Positions 16,735 to 31,114 of a DNA stretch of 64,000 nt are shown here, in pieces. The notes below the pieces were generated by a model. It made no database searches. It saw only the letters and a program-made list of their open reading frames with translations, and was not told the origin of the DNA. The translations under genes were made by a program, and so were the position numbers. Location of the stretch: assembly GCF_024211275.1 (NCBI RefSeq), contig NZ_JAMLDX010000012.1, positions 61,855 to 125,854 on the forward strand, given 5' to 3'. Numbering within the stretch: position 1 is the first letter of the stretch; every line of letters starts with the position of its first letter. This stretch comes from Sphingomonas tagetis. GTDB taxonomy: Bacteria; Pseudomonadota; Alphaproteobacteria; Sphingomonadales; Sphingomonadaceae.

Positions 16735-17559
16735 ATGCCCTCGTTCAACAATATTGCCGTCGACAAGCTCGCGCGGTTGATCGCCACGCCGGCCGCGCCG
16801 GCGCTCGTCGACGTCCGTGGCGGTTCCGACGGCCGCATCATTCCGGGATCGATTCAATATCCGGCGGATCAGGTCGAGCATTGGGCGGGCGCCGTCGGCG
16901 CCGCCTCGGCCGTGGTCATCGATGACGATGGCGGCACCACGGCGCAGGCCGTCGCGGCGTGGCTGCGCAGCACGGGATTGCAGGCGGAAACGCTGGACGG
17001 CGGCTATGCGGCGTGGCGCACGGCGAAACTGCCCACCGTCTCGCTCCACCGGCTGCCGCGCCGCGATGGCGAAGGGCGAACCTTGTGGGTCACGCGCGTG
17101 CGGCCCAAGATCGACCGCATCGCCTGTCCGTGGCTGATCCGCCGTTTCGTCGATCCGCGCGCACGGTTCCTGTTCGTTCCGGCGGGCGAGGTCATCACCA
17201 TCGCCGAGCGGCTGGGCGCGGCGGCGTTCGACCTCAATCAGGACGGCGTGTTCTGGAGCCACCGTGGCGAGCGCTGCACCTTCGACCTGATGGTCGAGGA
17301 GTTCGGGCTGAGCGGCACGCCCGCGCTCGACTATCTCGCCGGGATCGTCCGCGGGGCGGACACGGGGCATCCCGATCTGGTGCCGGAGGCGGCTGGCCTG
17401 CTCGCCGTCTCGCTCGGCCTGTCGCGAATGTATGCCGACGATCTCGAGCAACTCGAGGCCGGAATGCTCGTCTATGACGCACTGTACCGATGGTGCCGCG
17501 ACGCGCGCGACGAGACGCATGACTGGAGCGTGCACCAGCCGCGCGAGGTGCGCGCATGA
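16735..17559 (+). CDS. ChrB-like chromate resistance protein with N-terminal rhodanese-like domain
   Basis: A 274-residue two-domain protein. Residues about 1-100 form a rhodanese-like fold (VDVRGG, PGSIQYP, DGGYAAWR), but the active-site cysteine position after VVID is occupied by aspartate (DDDGGTTA), so sulfur transfer is unlikely. Residues about 110-270 match the ChrB C-terminal (Chrome_Resist) domain: WVTRVRPKIDRIACPWLIRRFVDP split at ordinary points, and RGERCTFDLMVEEF. In other bacteria ChrB acts in chromate sensing or resistance. The start follows GAAGGA. Its stop overlaps the chrA start (ATGA). Confidence 0.85.
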   Translation: MPSFNNIAVDKLARLIATPAAPALVDVRGGSDGRIIPGSIQYPADQVEHWAGAVGAASAVVIDDDGGTTAQAVAAWLRSTGLQAETLDGGYAAWRTAKLPTVSLHRLPRRDGEGRTLWVTRVRPKIDRIACPWLIRRFVDPRARFLFVPAGEVITIAERLGAAAFDLNQDGVFWSHRGERCTFDLMVEEFGLSGTPALDYLAGIVRGADTGHPDLVPEAAGLLAVSLGLSRMYADDLEQLEAGMLVYDALYRWCRDARDETHDWSVHQPREVRA

Positions 17560-18953
17560 GCGGCGTGGCCATCGCAGAGGCGGTGCCGGTGCGTCCGGCG
17601 CCGGTCTCGTTGCGCGAAGCCTTTTGGGTTTGGCTGCGCATCGCCGCATTGTCGTTCGGCGGGCCGGCGGGACAGATCGCGGTGATGCATCGCATTCTGG
17701 TCGAGGAGAAGCGCTGGATCGGTGAGCACCGGTTCCTGCACGCGCTCAACTATTGCATGTTGCTCCCGGGGCCGGAGGCGCAGCAGCTGGCGACCTATAT
17801 CGGCTGGCTGATGCACAAGACCAAAGGTGGGATCGTCGCCGGGGCGCTGTTCGTGCTGCCGGGCATGATCTCGATCATGGCGCTGAGCTGGATCTATGTG
17901 CTGTACGGAAGGGTCGGCTTCGTCTCGGCGCTGTTCTTCGGCCTCAAGGCGGCGGTTCTGGCGATCGTGCTGCAGGCAGTGACGCGAATCGGGCGGCGGG
18001 CGCTGAAGAATGCGGCAATGCGCTGGATTGCGGCGGGCGCATTCGTCGCGATCTTCTTCCTCGGTGCGCCGTTTCCGCTGGTCGTGCTGGCGGCAGCGTT
18101 GATCGGCTATGTCGGCGGAAAGCGTGGCGTCGCGGCGTTCAGCGTGGGCGGTGGGCATGGCAGCTCGGGCGGCGTCGAGGTGGCCGATGCCGATACGCTG
18201 CTCGGCGAGGAATTGCCGGCGCATGCGCGGCCGACGATCCGCCAGACGGTGCGCGACGCGCTGGTCTGGCTGGTGTTGTGGCTCGCGCCGGTCGCCGCGC
18301 TGATCGCGTGGCTGGGGCCGGACGATGTGTTCAGCCAGATCGCGACCTTCTTCTCGACCATGGCGATGGTGACGTTCGGCGGCGCTTACGCAGTGCTCGC
18401 CTATGTCGCGCAGGAGGCGGTGCAGTCCTATCAATGGCTCGCGCCGGGCGAGATGCTCGACGGGCTGGGCATGGCGGAGACGACGCCGGGGCCGCTGATC
18501 ATGGTGCTGCAGTTCGTCGGCTTTCTCGGCGCCTATCGCGATCCCGGTATGCTGTCGCCGCTGCTGGCGGGCACGCTGGGCGGGTTGCTGGCGACCTGGG
18601 TGACGTTCACCCCGTGTTTCCTGTGGATCTTCCTGGGGGCGCCGTTCATCGAGCGGATGCGCGACAACAAGGCGCTGTCGGGCGCGCTGTCGGCGATCAC
18701 GGCGGCGGTGGTCGGCGTTGTGCTCAACCTCGCCATCTGGTTTGCGATCCACACGCTGTTTCGCGAGACGCTGCCGGTCGCGGCGGGGCCGCTGCGATTC
18801 GACATGCCGGTGCTGATGAGCATCGATCCCTGGGCGGCGGTGCTGGCCCTGGCGGCGATCGTCGCGATGTTCCGGTGGAATGTCGGCGTGTTCACGACGC
18901 TGGCGAGCGCCGCGGCGGCGGGCATCGGACTGCACCTCGCCGGGTTGATCTGA
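17556..18953 (+). CDS. chrA: Chromate efflux transporter ChrA
   Basis: An inner-membrane CHR-family transporter that exports chromate using the proton motive force. The 465-residue protein has two homologous halves of about six helices each. Both carry the family's FGGPAGQIAVMHRILVE and FGGAYAVLAYVAQEAV segments near the half starts, and the hallmark PGPEAQQLATYIGW (first half) and TTPGPLIMVLQFVGF (second half). A variable basic/hydrophilic linker lies near residue 190-220. It is coupled to the ChrB-like gene by a 4-base overlap. Confidence 0.93.
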   Translation: MSGVAIAEAVPVRPAPVSLREAFWVWLRIAALSFGGPAGQIAVMHRILVEEKRWIGEHRFLHALNYCMLLPGPEAQQLATYIGWLMHKTKGGIVAGALFVLPGMISIMALSWIYVLYGRVGFVSALFFGLKAAVLAIVLQAVTRIGRRALKNAAMRWIAAGAFVAIFFLGAPFPLVVLAAALIGYVGGKRGVAAFSVGGGHGSSGGVEVADADTLLGEELPAHARPTIRQTVRDALVWLVLWLAPVAALIAWLGPDDVFSQIATFFSTMAMVTFGGAYAVLAYVAQEAVQSYQWLAPGEMLDGLGMAETTPGPLIMVLQFVGFLGAYRDPGMLSPLLAGTLGGLLATWVTFTPCFLWIFLGAPFIERMRDNKALSGALSAITAAVVGVVLNLAIWFAIHTLFRETLPVAAGPLRFDMPVLMSIDPWAAVLALAAIVAMFRWNVGVFTTLASAAAAGIGLHLAGLI

Positions 18954-18955
18954 AC

Positions 18956-18983
18956 CAAAAAGGGCGGGTTTGCGGCCCGCCCT
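18956..18983 (-). terminator. Rho-independent terminator of rpoD
   Basis: AGGGCGGG (18961-18968) pairs with CCCGCCCT (18976-18983). On the minus strand the hairpin is followed by TTTTT, directly after the rpoD stop. On the plus strand the T-rich part is weak, so chrA may share it only poorly. Confidence 0.8.
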
Positions 18984-18989
18984 CTGCTT

Positions 18990-21014
<2,025 letters not shown>

Positions 21015-21064
21015 CGAATGCCTTTTATCGGATGGCGGCTATTATACGCCGCCTATTCGCTGAA

Positions 21065-22912
21065 TTAGTCGTCGTCCGCAAGCATCAGATTCGCGAGCCG
21101 CGATTCGAGTTCCGCCTTGCGCCGCACGAGCGCCACTTGCCGCTCGAACGCCTCGTCGCTGAACCGCGCCTGCACCGCCGCCGTCGCCTCGGCAAGCGCG
21201 GCATCGACCTGCGGCCTGGCCGCCAGCACCGCGATCGCCTCACCCAGATCGAGCGACGCGCGCCCCGCGTCCCATTCCTTCTGCGTGAAGGTGAAGGGCA
21301 GCGTGTCTGCACGTAGCAGCTCGGATGCCACTGAATCGAAACCGGACGCGGCCAATATGGTGCGCAGGCGAGCGGTATCAAGCGCTTGATCTTCCAGCGC
21401 GACATCGACCACCGCCTCGAACAATCGGCCAAGGGCATTGTCGGCGAGCCGCAGGCTCGACAGCGTCTCCATATGGCGCGCGATCTCGGCGGGGTGGCGG
21501 ATCAGGCCGGCGAGGATCGCCTTGGCCAGCACGCGGTCGATACCGGTGGCGCCAAGCGCCTGCGTCGCCGGGCTGGGCGGAGGTTCGGGCGGCTGCCAGC
21601 GTTGACCGGGCTTACCCGGCTTGAACGGCGTCCGCGGGCTGAAGCTGCGCGGGGCGGGGGCGAAATGCGCGTCGAAGCGGTTGCGGAACTCGGCGACATA
21701 TTCGTGGCGGACATTGCCGTCCTGAATCGTCGCGGCGAGATCGGACAGGCGGCGCTTGAGCCCGGCACGCGCCTCGGGGGTTTCGAGCGGCTCGGCGGCG
21801 AGCTCGTGATGCCAGATACGGTCGGCGAGCGGCTGGGCGGCAGCGAGCAGCGCCTCGAACGCCTGCGGGCCGGCGCTGCGGACGAGATCGTCGGGGTCCT
21901 GGCCGTTGGGGAGCGTCACGAAGGCGAGGCTGCGGCCGGGCGCGAGATGGGGCAAAGCGCGGTGCGCGGCGCGGATCGCGGCCTTCTGCCCCGCGCTGTC
22001 GCCGTCAAAGGCGAGCAGGGGGACGTCGGCCATGCGCCACAGCCGCTCGATCTGGTGTTCGGTGAGGGCGGTGCCGAGCGGCGCGACCGCCTCGCCGAAC
22101 CCGGCCTGAGCGAGCGCGATCACGTCCATATAGCCCTCGACCGCGATGATCCGTCCGGTCTTGCGCGAGGCGGCGGCGGCGCGGTCGAGATTGTAGAGCG
22201 TGCGGCCCTTGTCGAAGAGCGGCGTTTCGGGGGAGTTTAAATATTTCGGCTCGCCCTCGCCGATGATCCGCCCGCCGAACGCGATCACCCGCCCGCGCGC
22301 GTCGTTGATCGGGATCATCAGCCGGCCGCGAAAGCGGTCGTATGGCTCCTTGTTCTCGACCTGGATCAACATACCGGCCTCGACCAGCATGGGGTCGCCG
22401 TAGGATTTGAGCGCCTCCTTGAGCTTGGTGCGCGAATCCGGGGCATAGCCGAGGCCGAAGGCGCGGGCGGTGTCGGCGTTGATCCCGCGGCGTTCGAGTA
22501 TCGCGCGCGCCTCGGCCCCGGCGATGCCGTGCAGCTGGTCGGCATAGAATTTGGCGGCGTTGGCCATCGCCTCGTGCAGGCCCTTGGCCTTTTCGGCCTT
22601 TTCGGCGGCGCGCGGGTCCGCCTGCGGCACGTCCATCCCGGCGGCGGCGGCGAGTTCCTTGACCGCGTCGATGAACGGAAGGCCCTGCTGATCGGTCAGC
22701 CAGCGGATCGCGTCGCCATGCGCGCCGCAGCCGAAGCAATGGTAGAAGCCCTTGTCGTCGTTAATCGTGAACGACGGCGTCTTCTCGTTGTGGAACGGGC
22801 AGCACGCCTTCCACTCGCGCCCGGCGCGCGTGATCTTCACGCTGCGGCCGATCAGGGCCGAGAGCGTGGTGCGGGCGCGGAGCTCGTCGAGGAAGGCGGG
22901 GGTCAGGCTCAC
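21065..22912 (-). CDS. dnaG: DNA primase
   Basis: Makes RNA primers at the replication fork. The 615-residue protein shows an N-terminal CHC2 zinc finger (CCPFHNEKTPSF, HCFGCG, about residues 37-63), the RNA-polymerase domain with the Toprim signature (VEGYMDVIALAQAGF and LAFDGDSAGQKAA), and a C-terminal DnaB-binding helical domain. The start is GTG at 22912. The gap to the yqeY stop is one base, and the GAGG that would serve as its ribosome site is in the end of yqeY, so translation is probably coupled. Confidence 0.97.
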   Translation of the reverse strand: MSLTPAFLDELRARTTLSALIGRSVKITRAGREWKACCPFHNEKTPSFTINDDKGFYHCFGCGAHGDAIRWLTDQQGLPFIDAVKELAAAAGMDVPQADPRAAEKAEKAKGLHEAMANAAKFYADQLHGIAGAEARAILERRGINADTARAFGLGYAPDSRTKLKEALKSYGDPMLVEAGMLIQVENKEPYDRFRGRLMIPINDARGRVIAFGGRIIGEGEPKYLNSPETPLFDKGRTLYNLDRAAAASRKTGRIIAVEGYMDVIALAQAGFGEAVAPLGTALTEHQIERLWRMADVPLLAFDGDSAGQKAAIRAAHRALPHLAPGRSLAFVTLPNGQDPDDLVRSAGPQAFEALLAAAQPLADRIWHHELAAEPLETPEARAGLKRRLSDLAATIQDGNVRHEYVAEFRNRFDAHFAPAPRSFSPRTPFKPGKPGQRWQPPEPPPSPATQALGATGIDRVLAKAILAGLIRHPAEIARHMETLSSLRLADNALGRLFEAVVDVALEDQALDTARLRTILAASGFDSVASELLRADTLPFTFTQKEWDAGRASLDLGEAIAVLAARPQVDAALAEATAAVQARFSDEAFERQVALVRRKAELESRLANLMLADDD

Positions 22913-22913
22913 C

Positions 22914-23366
22914 TCAAGCGAGCGCCGCCTTCACCAGCCCCGACGCCTTGCTCATATCCAGCTGGCTCGCATGCCGCGCCTTCAGCTCCGCCATGACGCG
23001 GCCCATGTCCTTCATCCCGCTGGCGCCGAGATCAGCCTTGATCGCCTCGATCGCGGCGCTCGTTTCCGCTTCGCTCATCTGCGCCGGCAAAAATCCCTCG
23101 ATCACCGCGACCTCGGCCTTTTCCTTGTCGGCGAGTTCCTGGCGGTTGCCCTTTTCGTACATCTCGATCGATTCGCGGCGCTGCTTGACCATCTTTTGCA
23201 GCACCTCGACCACCAGCGCGTCGTCGTCGGCGACCGGCGCCTGGGTGCGCGCTTCGATGTCGCGGTTCTTGATCGCGCTTTGAATCAGGCGGATGGCGGC
23301 GGTCGTCGCCCTGTCGCCGCCCTTCATCGCGGTGATGACGGCGGCCTGGATGTCGTCGCGGATCAT
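22914..23366 (-). CDS. GatB/YqeY domain protein
   Basis: A 150-residue helical protein of the YqeY family, related to the tRNA-binding tail of the GatB amidotransferase subunit. A role with tRNA is suspected but unproven. It has the N-terminal MIRDDIQAAVITAMKGGD, KQRRESIEMYEKGNRQELADKE (cut into the two halves around the glycine), and the C-terminal GKxxM-like segment MGRVMAELKARH. ATG 23366 is the family start; a much longer reading through the carA promoter is spurious. First gene of the yqeY-dnaG-rpoD unit. Confidence 0.9.
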   Translation of the reverse strand: MIRDDIQAAVITAMKGGDRATTAAIRLIQSAIKNRDIEARTQAPVADDDALVVEVLQKMVKQRRESIEMYEKGNRQELADKEKAEVAVIEGFLPAQMSEAETSAAIEAIKADLGASGMKDMGRVMAELKARHASQLDMSKASGLVKAALA

Positions 23367-23510
23367 GCTTCTACCCAAAAATGAATCGGAATTTAGCGGC
23401 AATAGACCCCGCGAACGCCCGAGGCGAGGGTTGACGGAAGGGGGGGAGGGGTCTAGCGGGCGGGCCTTAGCACACATTGCCGGAAACCCCCTTAGGAGCG
23501 CCCTTTCATA

Positions 23511-24674
23511 ATGGCCGACGCGACGCCCTTTACCGTGCCTGAAAACGCCACCGGCGTTCTGGTTCTTTCCAGCGGCGAGGTGATCTGGGGGCGTGGATTC
23601 GGGGCCGAGGGCAATGCCGCGGGCGAGGTGTGTTTCCACACCGCGATGACCGGCTATCAGGAGATCATGACCGACCCGAGTTTTGCGGGCCAGATGATCT
23701 GCTTCACCTTCCCGCATATCGGCAATGTCGGCGCCAATCCGGACGATGTCGAGGCGGACAACCCGCACGCGCTGGGCATGATCGTGCGCGAGGACGTGAC
23801 CGAGCCGAGCAATTTCCGCAGCGTCCAGCGGCTCGACGACTGGATGAAGCAACACAGCCGCATCGGCCTGTCGGGGATCGACACGCGCGCGCTGACGCGG
23901 CGGATTCGCGGGTCCGGCGCGCCCAATGGCGTGATCGCGCATTCGGCAAGCGGCGAGTTCGACATTCCCTGGCTGCTGGAGCGCGCAAAGGCGTGGCCGG
24001 GGCTGGAGGGGATGGACCTCGCCATTACCGTCACCACCGAGACGCATTTCGGCTGGGAAGGCGGCGTGTGGCGGCTGGGGTTCGGCTATGATGCGGATGC
24101 GGTGAACGACGCGCGGCCGCATGTCGTGGCGATCGACTATGGCTCGAAGCACAATATCTTCCGCAATCTGGTGAAGGCCGGGGCGAAGGTGACGGTGCTG
24201 CCCGCGACCGCGACTGCAAGCCAAGTGCTGTCGTTCGCGCCGGATGGCATCTTCCTGTCCAACGGGCCGGGCGATCCGGCGGCGACGGGCGCCTATGCGG
24301 TGCCGGTGATCCGCGAGCTGCTGGAGACCGGCAAGCCGCTGTTCGGCATTTGCCTCGGCCATCAGCTGCTGGCGCTGGCGGTGGGCGCGACGACGACCAA
24401 GATGTTCCAGGGGCATCGCGGCGCGAACCATCCGGTCAAGCGGCTGAGCGATGGCGCGGTCGAGATCACGTCGATGAACCACGGCTTTGCGGTCGAGAGC
24501 GCGAGCCTGCCGGCGGGCGTGGTCGAGACGCATGTGTCGCTGTTCGACGGCAGCAATTGCGGGATCGAGCTGAACGGCGGGCGGGCGTTTTCGGTGCAGT
24601 ATCATCCCGAGGCGTCGCCGGGGCCGCAGGACAGCTTCTATCTGTTCGAGCGGTTCGTGGGGATGATGCGGTGA
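23511..24674 (+). CDS. carA: Carbamoyl-phosphate synthase small subunit
   Basis: Glutamine amidotransferase subunit that feeds ammonia to CarB for arginine and pyrimidine synthesis. The 387-residue protein has an N-terminal CarA domain (GEVCFHTAMTGYQEIMTDPS) and a class-I amidotransferase domain with the nucleophile Cys281 in FGICLGHQ. The catalytic His/Glu are near the C-terminus (VQYHPEASPGP). ATG 23511 is preceded by TTAGGAG. It overlaps by 4 bases (GTGA) a small secreted-protein gene, and carB comes only after a second tiny ORF. Confidence 0.96.
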   Translation: MADATPFTVPENATGVLVLSSGEVIWGRGFGAEGNAAGEVCFHTAMTGYQEIMTDPSFAGQMICFTFPHIGNVGANPDDVEADNPHALGMIVREDVTEPSNFRSVQRLDDWMKQHSRIGLSGIDTRALTRRIRGSGAPNGVIAHSASGEFDIPWLLERAKAWPGLEGMDLAITVTTETHFGWEGGVWRLGFGYDADAVNDARPHVVAIDYGSKHNIFRNLVKAGAKVTVLPATATASQVLSFAPDGIFLSNGPGDPAATGAYAVPVIRELLETGKPLFGICLGHQLLALAVGATTTKMFQGHRGANHPVKRLSDGAVEITSMNHGFAVESASLPAGVVETHVSLFDGSNCGIELNGGRAFSVQYHPEASPGPQDSFYLFERFVGMMR

Positions 24675-25135
24675 AGCGCGCCGTGCTAGGCATGGCGCTG
24701 CTCGCGTCCCTGGGTGTCGCGGCGATGGCGCAGGAGCGCAGCGAGGTTGTTGCCGGCTGGACGCTCGCTGATCCCGCCACGGCGGTCGACAATGGCAGCA
24801 ACACCGTCGCGCAGATCAGCAAGACCGCGTCCGGCGTGACTGTGACCTACGTCACGTTCGCGAAGGGCGAGGGCGGGAGCGTTTCGACGGACTTCCCAGC
24901 AACCAAATCATGCCGCGACCAATGGTTCGGCGCACGACTGGTCTTCGACGATCCGGCGGTGAAGCCAGCCGACGTGGTTCGGCGCGAAATACATGATGCG
25001 TTTCTCAAGTTCGCAGCGAAGTGCGGCGCGGCACCAGTCACCGAGGCGGCTCTGATGGCCGGCTTCGGCGAAGCCTTTGCGGCGGCGAACGCGCGGGACG
25101 TAGTGGATGCCGCGGCGAGGAAGGCAACGGAATGA
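24671..25135 (+). CDS. Predicted secreted protein within the car operon
   Basis: A 154-residue protein that I do not recognise. The GTG start at 24671 is within the carA stop. A signal peptide is clear (VKRAVLGMALLASLGVAAMA, cleavage near AMA-QE). The mature part has a beta-rich segment (VAGWTLADPATAVDN, TVTYVTFAKGEGGSVS) and a conserved-looking C-terminal helix pair with two cysteines (KSCRDQW and AAKCGAAP) that could form a disulfide. Function unknown; its position ties its expression to carbamoyl-phosphate synthesis. Confidence 0.65.
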   Translation: MKRAVLGMALLASLGVAAMAQERSEVVAGWTLADPATAVDNGSNTVAQISKTASGVTVTYVTFAKGEGGSVSTDFPATKSCRDQWFGARLVFDDPAVKPADVVRREIHDAFLKFAAKCGAAPVTEAALMAGFGEAFAAANARDVVDAAARKATE

Positions 25136-25232
25136 ATGTGCTTTTCGCGCTCGCTGTAGCGGTGGCGCAGGACAGCTTACTCGCTCTGAAATTCGGCTTT
25201 GTCGGTAACGAACTGGTTCCGGAAGAAAAATA

Positions 25233-25233
<1 letters not shown>
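25132..25233 (+). CDS. 33-residue ORF between the secreted protein gene and carB
   Basis: ATG 25132 overlaps the previous stop by 4 bases (ATGA), and its TAA overlaps the carB ATG by 1 base (TAATG), so it is perfectly positioned for coupled translation into carB. The peptide is a short hydrophobic run ([13 protein letters not shown]) then a polar tail. It may act in cis as a translation coupler and need not have a function as a protein. Family unknown. Confidence 0.5.
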
Positions 25234-28565
<3,332 letters not shown>

Positions 28566-28592
28566 TCCCCCACAATCGAGGTTAGTGTGCGG

Positions 28593-28612
28593 GCGTGCCG
28601 GAACGGGCACGC
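28593..28612 (+). other. Hairpin between carB and greA
   Basis: GCGTGCC and GGCACGC (7 bp) flank a GGAACG loop. There is no T tract, so it is a poor terminator; it may be a processing or attenuation hairpin ahead of greA. Confidence 0.4.
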
Positions 28613-28645
28613 TTGGGGTAGGGGCTTTGACGAAGGACGAATGCG

Positions 28646-29122
28646 ATGGCCACGGTCGAAAAGATGCCGATGCTCCAGGAGGGCTATGAGAAGCTCTCGA
28701 CGGAACTGAAGCGCCTCAAAGCCGAGCGGCCGCTGATCGTGGACGCGATCGAGGAAGCCCGCGCGCATGGCGACCTGTCGGAAAACGCCGAATATCATGC
28801 CGCCAAGGAGCAGCAGGGCCAGAATGAGGCGACCATCGCCGACATCGAGGACAAGCTGTCGCGCGCGCAGATCATCGATCCGCGCGAGCTGTCAGGCGAC
28901 AAGATCGTGTTCGGCGCGACGGTGACGCTGCTGGACGAGGACGAGAAGTCGGTGAAGTACCAGATCGTCGGCCAGGCCGAGGCGGACGTGAAGACCGGCC
29001 GGATCAGCTACAACTCGCCGATCGGGCGGGCGCTGATCGGCAAGAGCGTCGGCGATGAGGTCGAGGTGACTGTGCCGGCGGGGGATCGCTGGTACGAGGT
29101 CAGCAAGATCGAGTTTATTTGA
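28646..29122 (+). CDS. greA: Transcription elongation factor GreA
   Basis: Rescues backtracked RNA polymerase by stimulating transcript cleavage through its secondary channel. The 158-residue protein has the N-terminal coiled-coil ([17 protein letters not shown]) whose tip carries the catalytic acidic pair ([13 protein letters not shown]), and the C-terminal FKBP-like domain ([20 protein letters not shown]). GAAGGA precedes the ATG. A strong hairpin terminator follows closely. Confidence 0.97.
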   Translation: MATVEKMPMLQEGYEKLSTELKRLKAERPLIVDAIEEARAHGDLSENAEYHAAKEQQGQNEATIADIEDKLSRAQIIDPRELSGDKIVFGATVTLLDEDEKSVKYQIVGQAEADVKTGRISYNSPIGRALIGKSVGDEVEVTVPAGDRWYEVSKIEFI

Positions 29123-29129
29123 GCGAGTT

Positions 29130-29158
29130 CCCCTCCCGCAGGCGGGAGGGGAGATTTT
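29130..29158 (+). terminator. Rho-independent terminator of greA
   Basis: CCCCTCCCGC and GCGGGAGGGG arms (10 bp, loop of two bases or slightly more in practice) are followed by AGATTTT. It starts 7 bases after the greA stop and ends at the convergent DUF4170 gene. Confidence 0.8.
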
Positions 29159-29160
29159 GC

Positions 29161-29376
29161 TTATAGATCCGGCTCCATCAGGCGATGGAGGTGCACCACC
29201 ACATATTTCATCTCGGCATCGTCGACCGTGCGCTGCGCCGCGCCGCGCCACGCCTTTTCGGCGCTGGCATAGTCGGGAAAGATGCCGACGACGTCGAGAT
29301 TGCCCGGATCGACGAAATCAAGCGTCATCGGGTCCTTGACGCGGCCGCCGAAGACGAGGTGCAAAAGCTGGCTCAT
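29161..29376 (-). CDS. DUF4170-type small protein
   Basis: A 71-residue protein with the typical opening MSQLLHLVFGGRVKDP and the pattern LDVVGIFPDYASAEKAWRGAAQ, in which a conserved tryptophan and basic residues sit on a helix. The end (MKYVVVHLHRLMEP) repeats the start's beta strand, giving a small ferredoxin-like fold. Function unknown; family assigned by recall. Convergent with greA. Confidence 0.75.
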   Translation of the reverse strand: MSQLLHLVFGGRVKDPMTLDFVDPGNLDVVGIFPDYASAEKAWRGAAQRTVDDAEMKYVVVHLHRLMEPDL

Positions 29377-29526
29377 GGAAGCTCCTGGGGAAGGGATTGC
29401 GCGATGCCCTTAGGGCGGCGCCGCACTGCACTCAAGCGCGCGCAGTAACCCCCGAAACTGTCCTTCTACTGTCATCCCACTTTCGCGGGGACGACAGCTG
29501 TCGGTCGGTCAGGCTCGCGCTGCCAC

Positions 29527-29868
29527 TCAGGCGTCGGTCTTCGGCCTTGCCGCATCCTTGGCCGCGGTGAAGGCGTTGCCGATGATCTTGCCGATCTGCT
29601 CCTTGGCTGCGTCGCGCTGGGGCAGGAGGGCGTCGATCTCGGCCTTGCCCGCGTCGCGCGCGGCTGCGGCTGCTGCGGTCGCGCCTTCGGCGATGCGCTT
29701 GCCGACCGGGGCGAGCAGTTCCTTTTCCTTGGCGAGGCGCGGGATCAGCGCACCGAGCACCACGCCGAGCGCCACACCGCCCGCGACCAGCGCCAGCGGA
29801 TTGTTCTCGATCGCCTCGCCGGCCTTCTCGCGGCGGGTCTGCGGCTGAGCCTCGTTCGCTTCGGTCAT
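29527..29868 (-). CDS. Small membrane-anchored protein, last gene of a stress-type operon
   Basis: A 113-residue protein with one transmembrane helix (about residues 24-43, PLALVAGGVALGVVLGALIP) and a long Ala/Lys-rich helical tail resembling ribosome-binding YqjD/ElaB-type proteins. No named family is certain. It overlaps the upstream gene by 4 bases (ATGA). This and the three upstream genes form a tight minus-strand operon of small membrane proteins. Confidence 0.65.
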   Translation of the reverse strand: MTEANEAQPQTRREKAGEAIENNPLALVAGGVALGVVLGALIPRLAKEKELLAPVGKRIAEGATAAAAAARDAGKAEIDALLPQRDAAKEQIGKIIGNAFTAAKDAARPKTDA

Positions 29869-30209
29869 TTGCTCGATCCTTTCTTACGCTTGGCGCGAGC
29901 TTTCAAACTCGCAGGTACGGTAGCAGTTGCATTCCGCGCGCCCTTCCAAAGCAGGCGCGCGAGCGGCTTGCGGGCCATGAACAGCAGCGCTGCGCCCGCT
30001 GCTACGGCCATGGTGCGAGGGCGAGCGCGGACCGTCTCGACCGTATCGCGAACGACATTGATCGCGACGCTCTCGACCGCGCCCTGTGCCAGCGCCATCG
30101 GGTTGAGCTTTTCCTGCACCTGACCGAGCGTGCCGAACAGCCGCTCGCGCGCATTGCGGCTGCGTGCTTCGGCCTCGATGAGTGCCGGGGGCAGGGGCGT
30201 ATCGCTCAT
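29865..30209 (-). CDS. DUF3618-type small membrane protein
   Basis: A 114-residue protein. The N-terminal helix ([27 protein letters not shown], split around the glycine) is the DUF3618-like part, and a hydrophobic stretch (about 66-82, [17 protein letters not shown]) is a membrane anchor followed by a very basic end. Function unknown. Overlaps both neighbours by 4 bases, so translation is coupled. Confidence 0.7.
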   Translation of the reverse strand: MSDTPLPPALIEAEARSRNARERLFGTLGQVQEKLNPMALAQGAVESVAINVVRDTVETVRARPRTMAVAAGAALLFMARKPLARLLWKGARNATATVPASLKARAKRKKGSSK

Positions 30210-30553
30210 GGCTCGCTCCGTGGGCGGGTGACGCGGCGGAAGCGCTTGATTGCGACGCGGGCGAACAGCGCCGCCGCGCCCGCGGCGACGAGCACCACGA
30301 TCAGCGTCGCCAACGCCGGGCCAACATGGGGGGTGAGGATCATGACGAACCCGACGATCAGCGCGATTGCCGCCGCCTGGGCGAGCAGGAACACGACGAT
30401 GCCGAGCATCGCGACCGCGCGCGCGTCAGCGACGCGGTCGAGCACAAGCGCTCGCCAATAGGCAATCTCGGCATCGGCATAGGCGCGGCCGTCCGCGATC
30501 GCGCGGGCGACCAGGGCGCCGATGCCGTTATCGTCTTCGTTGCGTTCGTCCAC
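30206..30553 (-). CDS. Holin-superfamily membrane protein (phage holin 3_6/ PspA-accessory type)
   Basis: A 115-residue protein with two adjacent transmembrane helices (about 45-68 and 73-95; [21 protein letters not shown] and a second hydrophobic run) after an acidic helix. This is the Phage_holin_3_6 pattern common in chromosomal stress operons and not evidence of a prophage. The start is GTG at 30553. It is the second gene of the four-gene operon. Confidence 0.75.
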   Translation of the reverse strand: MDERNEDDNGIGALVARAIADGRAYADAEIAYWRALVLDRVADARAVAMLGIVVFLLAQAAAIALIVGFVMILTPHVGPALATLIVVLVAAGAAALFARVAIKRFRRVTRPRSEP

Positions 30554-30574
30554 CTCGCCCCCCGGATGCGGCGC

Positions 30575-31084
30575 TTACGCCTTCTTGTCGCCCTTGTCGG
30601 CCAGATCGCCTGCCGCATCGAGGCCTGATTTGAGCAGCCGGGCCAGCACGAAGCCGACGCCGGCGGCGATGCCGACCGCGACCGCGGGACTCTTCTTCAC
30701 GAAGTCGCGCGCGTCGCCGATCAGGTCATCAACCTGCTTGCCGCGCAGCGATTCGGCAAAGCCCGAAATCTGGTCGGCGGCGTTGCGGGCATAGGCGCCA
30801 TATTGCTCGCCGAGCTTTTCATCGACCGAGCCGGCGGCGTCGCGCATCAGCGTCGAGAATTCGTCGAGCGCGCCAGTCGCCTTTTCCTTGCCGGTATCGG
30901 CAAAGGACCGCGCCTTGTCGCCGGCCTGGTTGAACAGCTTGCCAGCTTCCTCGCGCGCATATTGGCCGGCGCCGCGTTTGCCCTCGACAGCCGCGTCGCC
31001 GGTATCCTTGACCGGCGCGGTGGCGACCAGCGCGTCGCTCGCCGGATCGAGGCTCGTGTCCCTGGGGAATGTTTCGTCAGCCAT
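30575..31084 (-). CDS. YqjD/ElaB-like (DUF883-type) inner-membrane protein
   Basis: A 169-residue protein with a disordered N-terminus, a long Ala/Lys/Asp helical region (KLFNQAGDKARSFADTGKEK) and a C-terminal hydrophobic helix (AVAVGIAAGVGFVLARLL, about 134-151). This layout matches YqjD/ElaB-like proteins, which in E. coli bind ribosomes at the membrane in stationary phase; function here is inferred. First gene of the operon, with a candidate EcfG promoter 31 bases upstream. Confidence 0.7.
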   Translation of the reverse strand: MADETFPRDTSLDPASDALVATAPVKDTGDAAVEGKRGAGQYAREEAGKLFNQAGDKARSFADTGKEKATGALDEFSTLMRDAAGSVDEKLGEQYGAYARNAADQISGFAESLRGKQVDDLIGDARDFVKKSPAVAVGIAAGVGFVLARLLKSGLDAAGDLADKGDKKA

Positions 31085-31114
31085 CGCTCAAGACCTTTCT
31101 GCCGTTTCCGGTTC

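Noticed and set aside
30206..30553. Holin-like protein as a sign of another prophage
   Set aside because: This holin type is common in chromosomal stress operons, and no other phage gene lies nearby.
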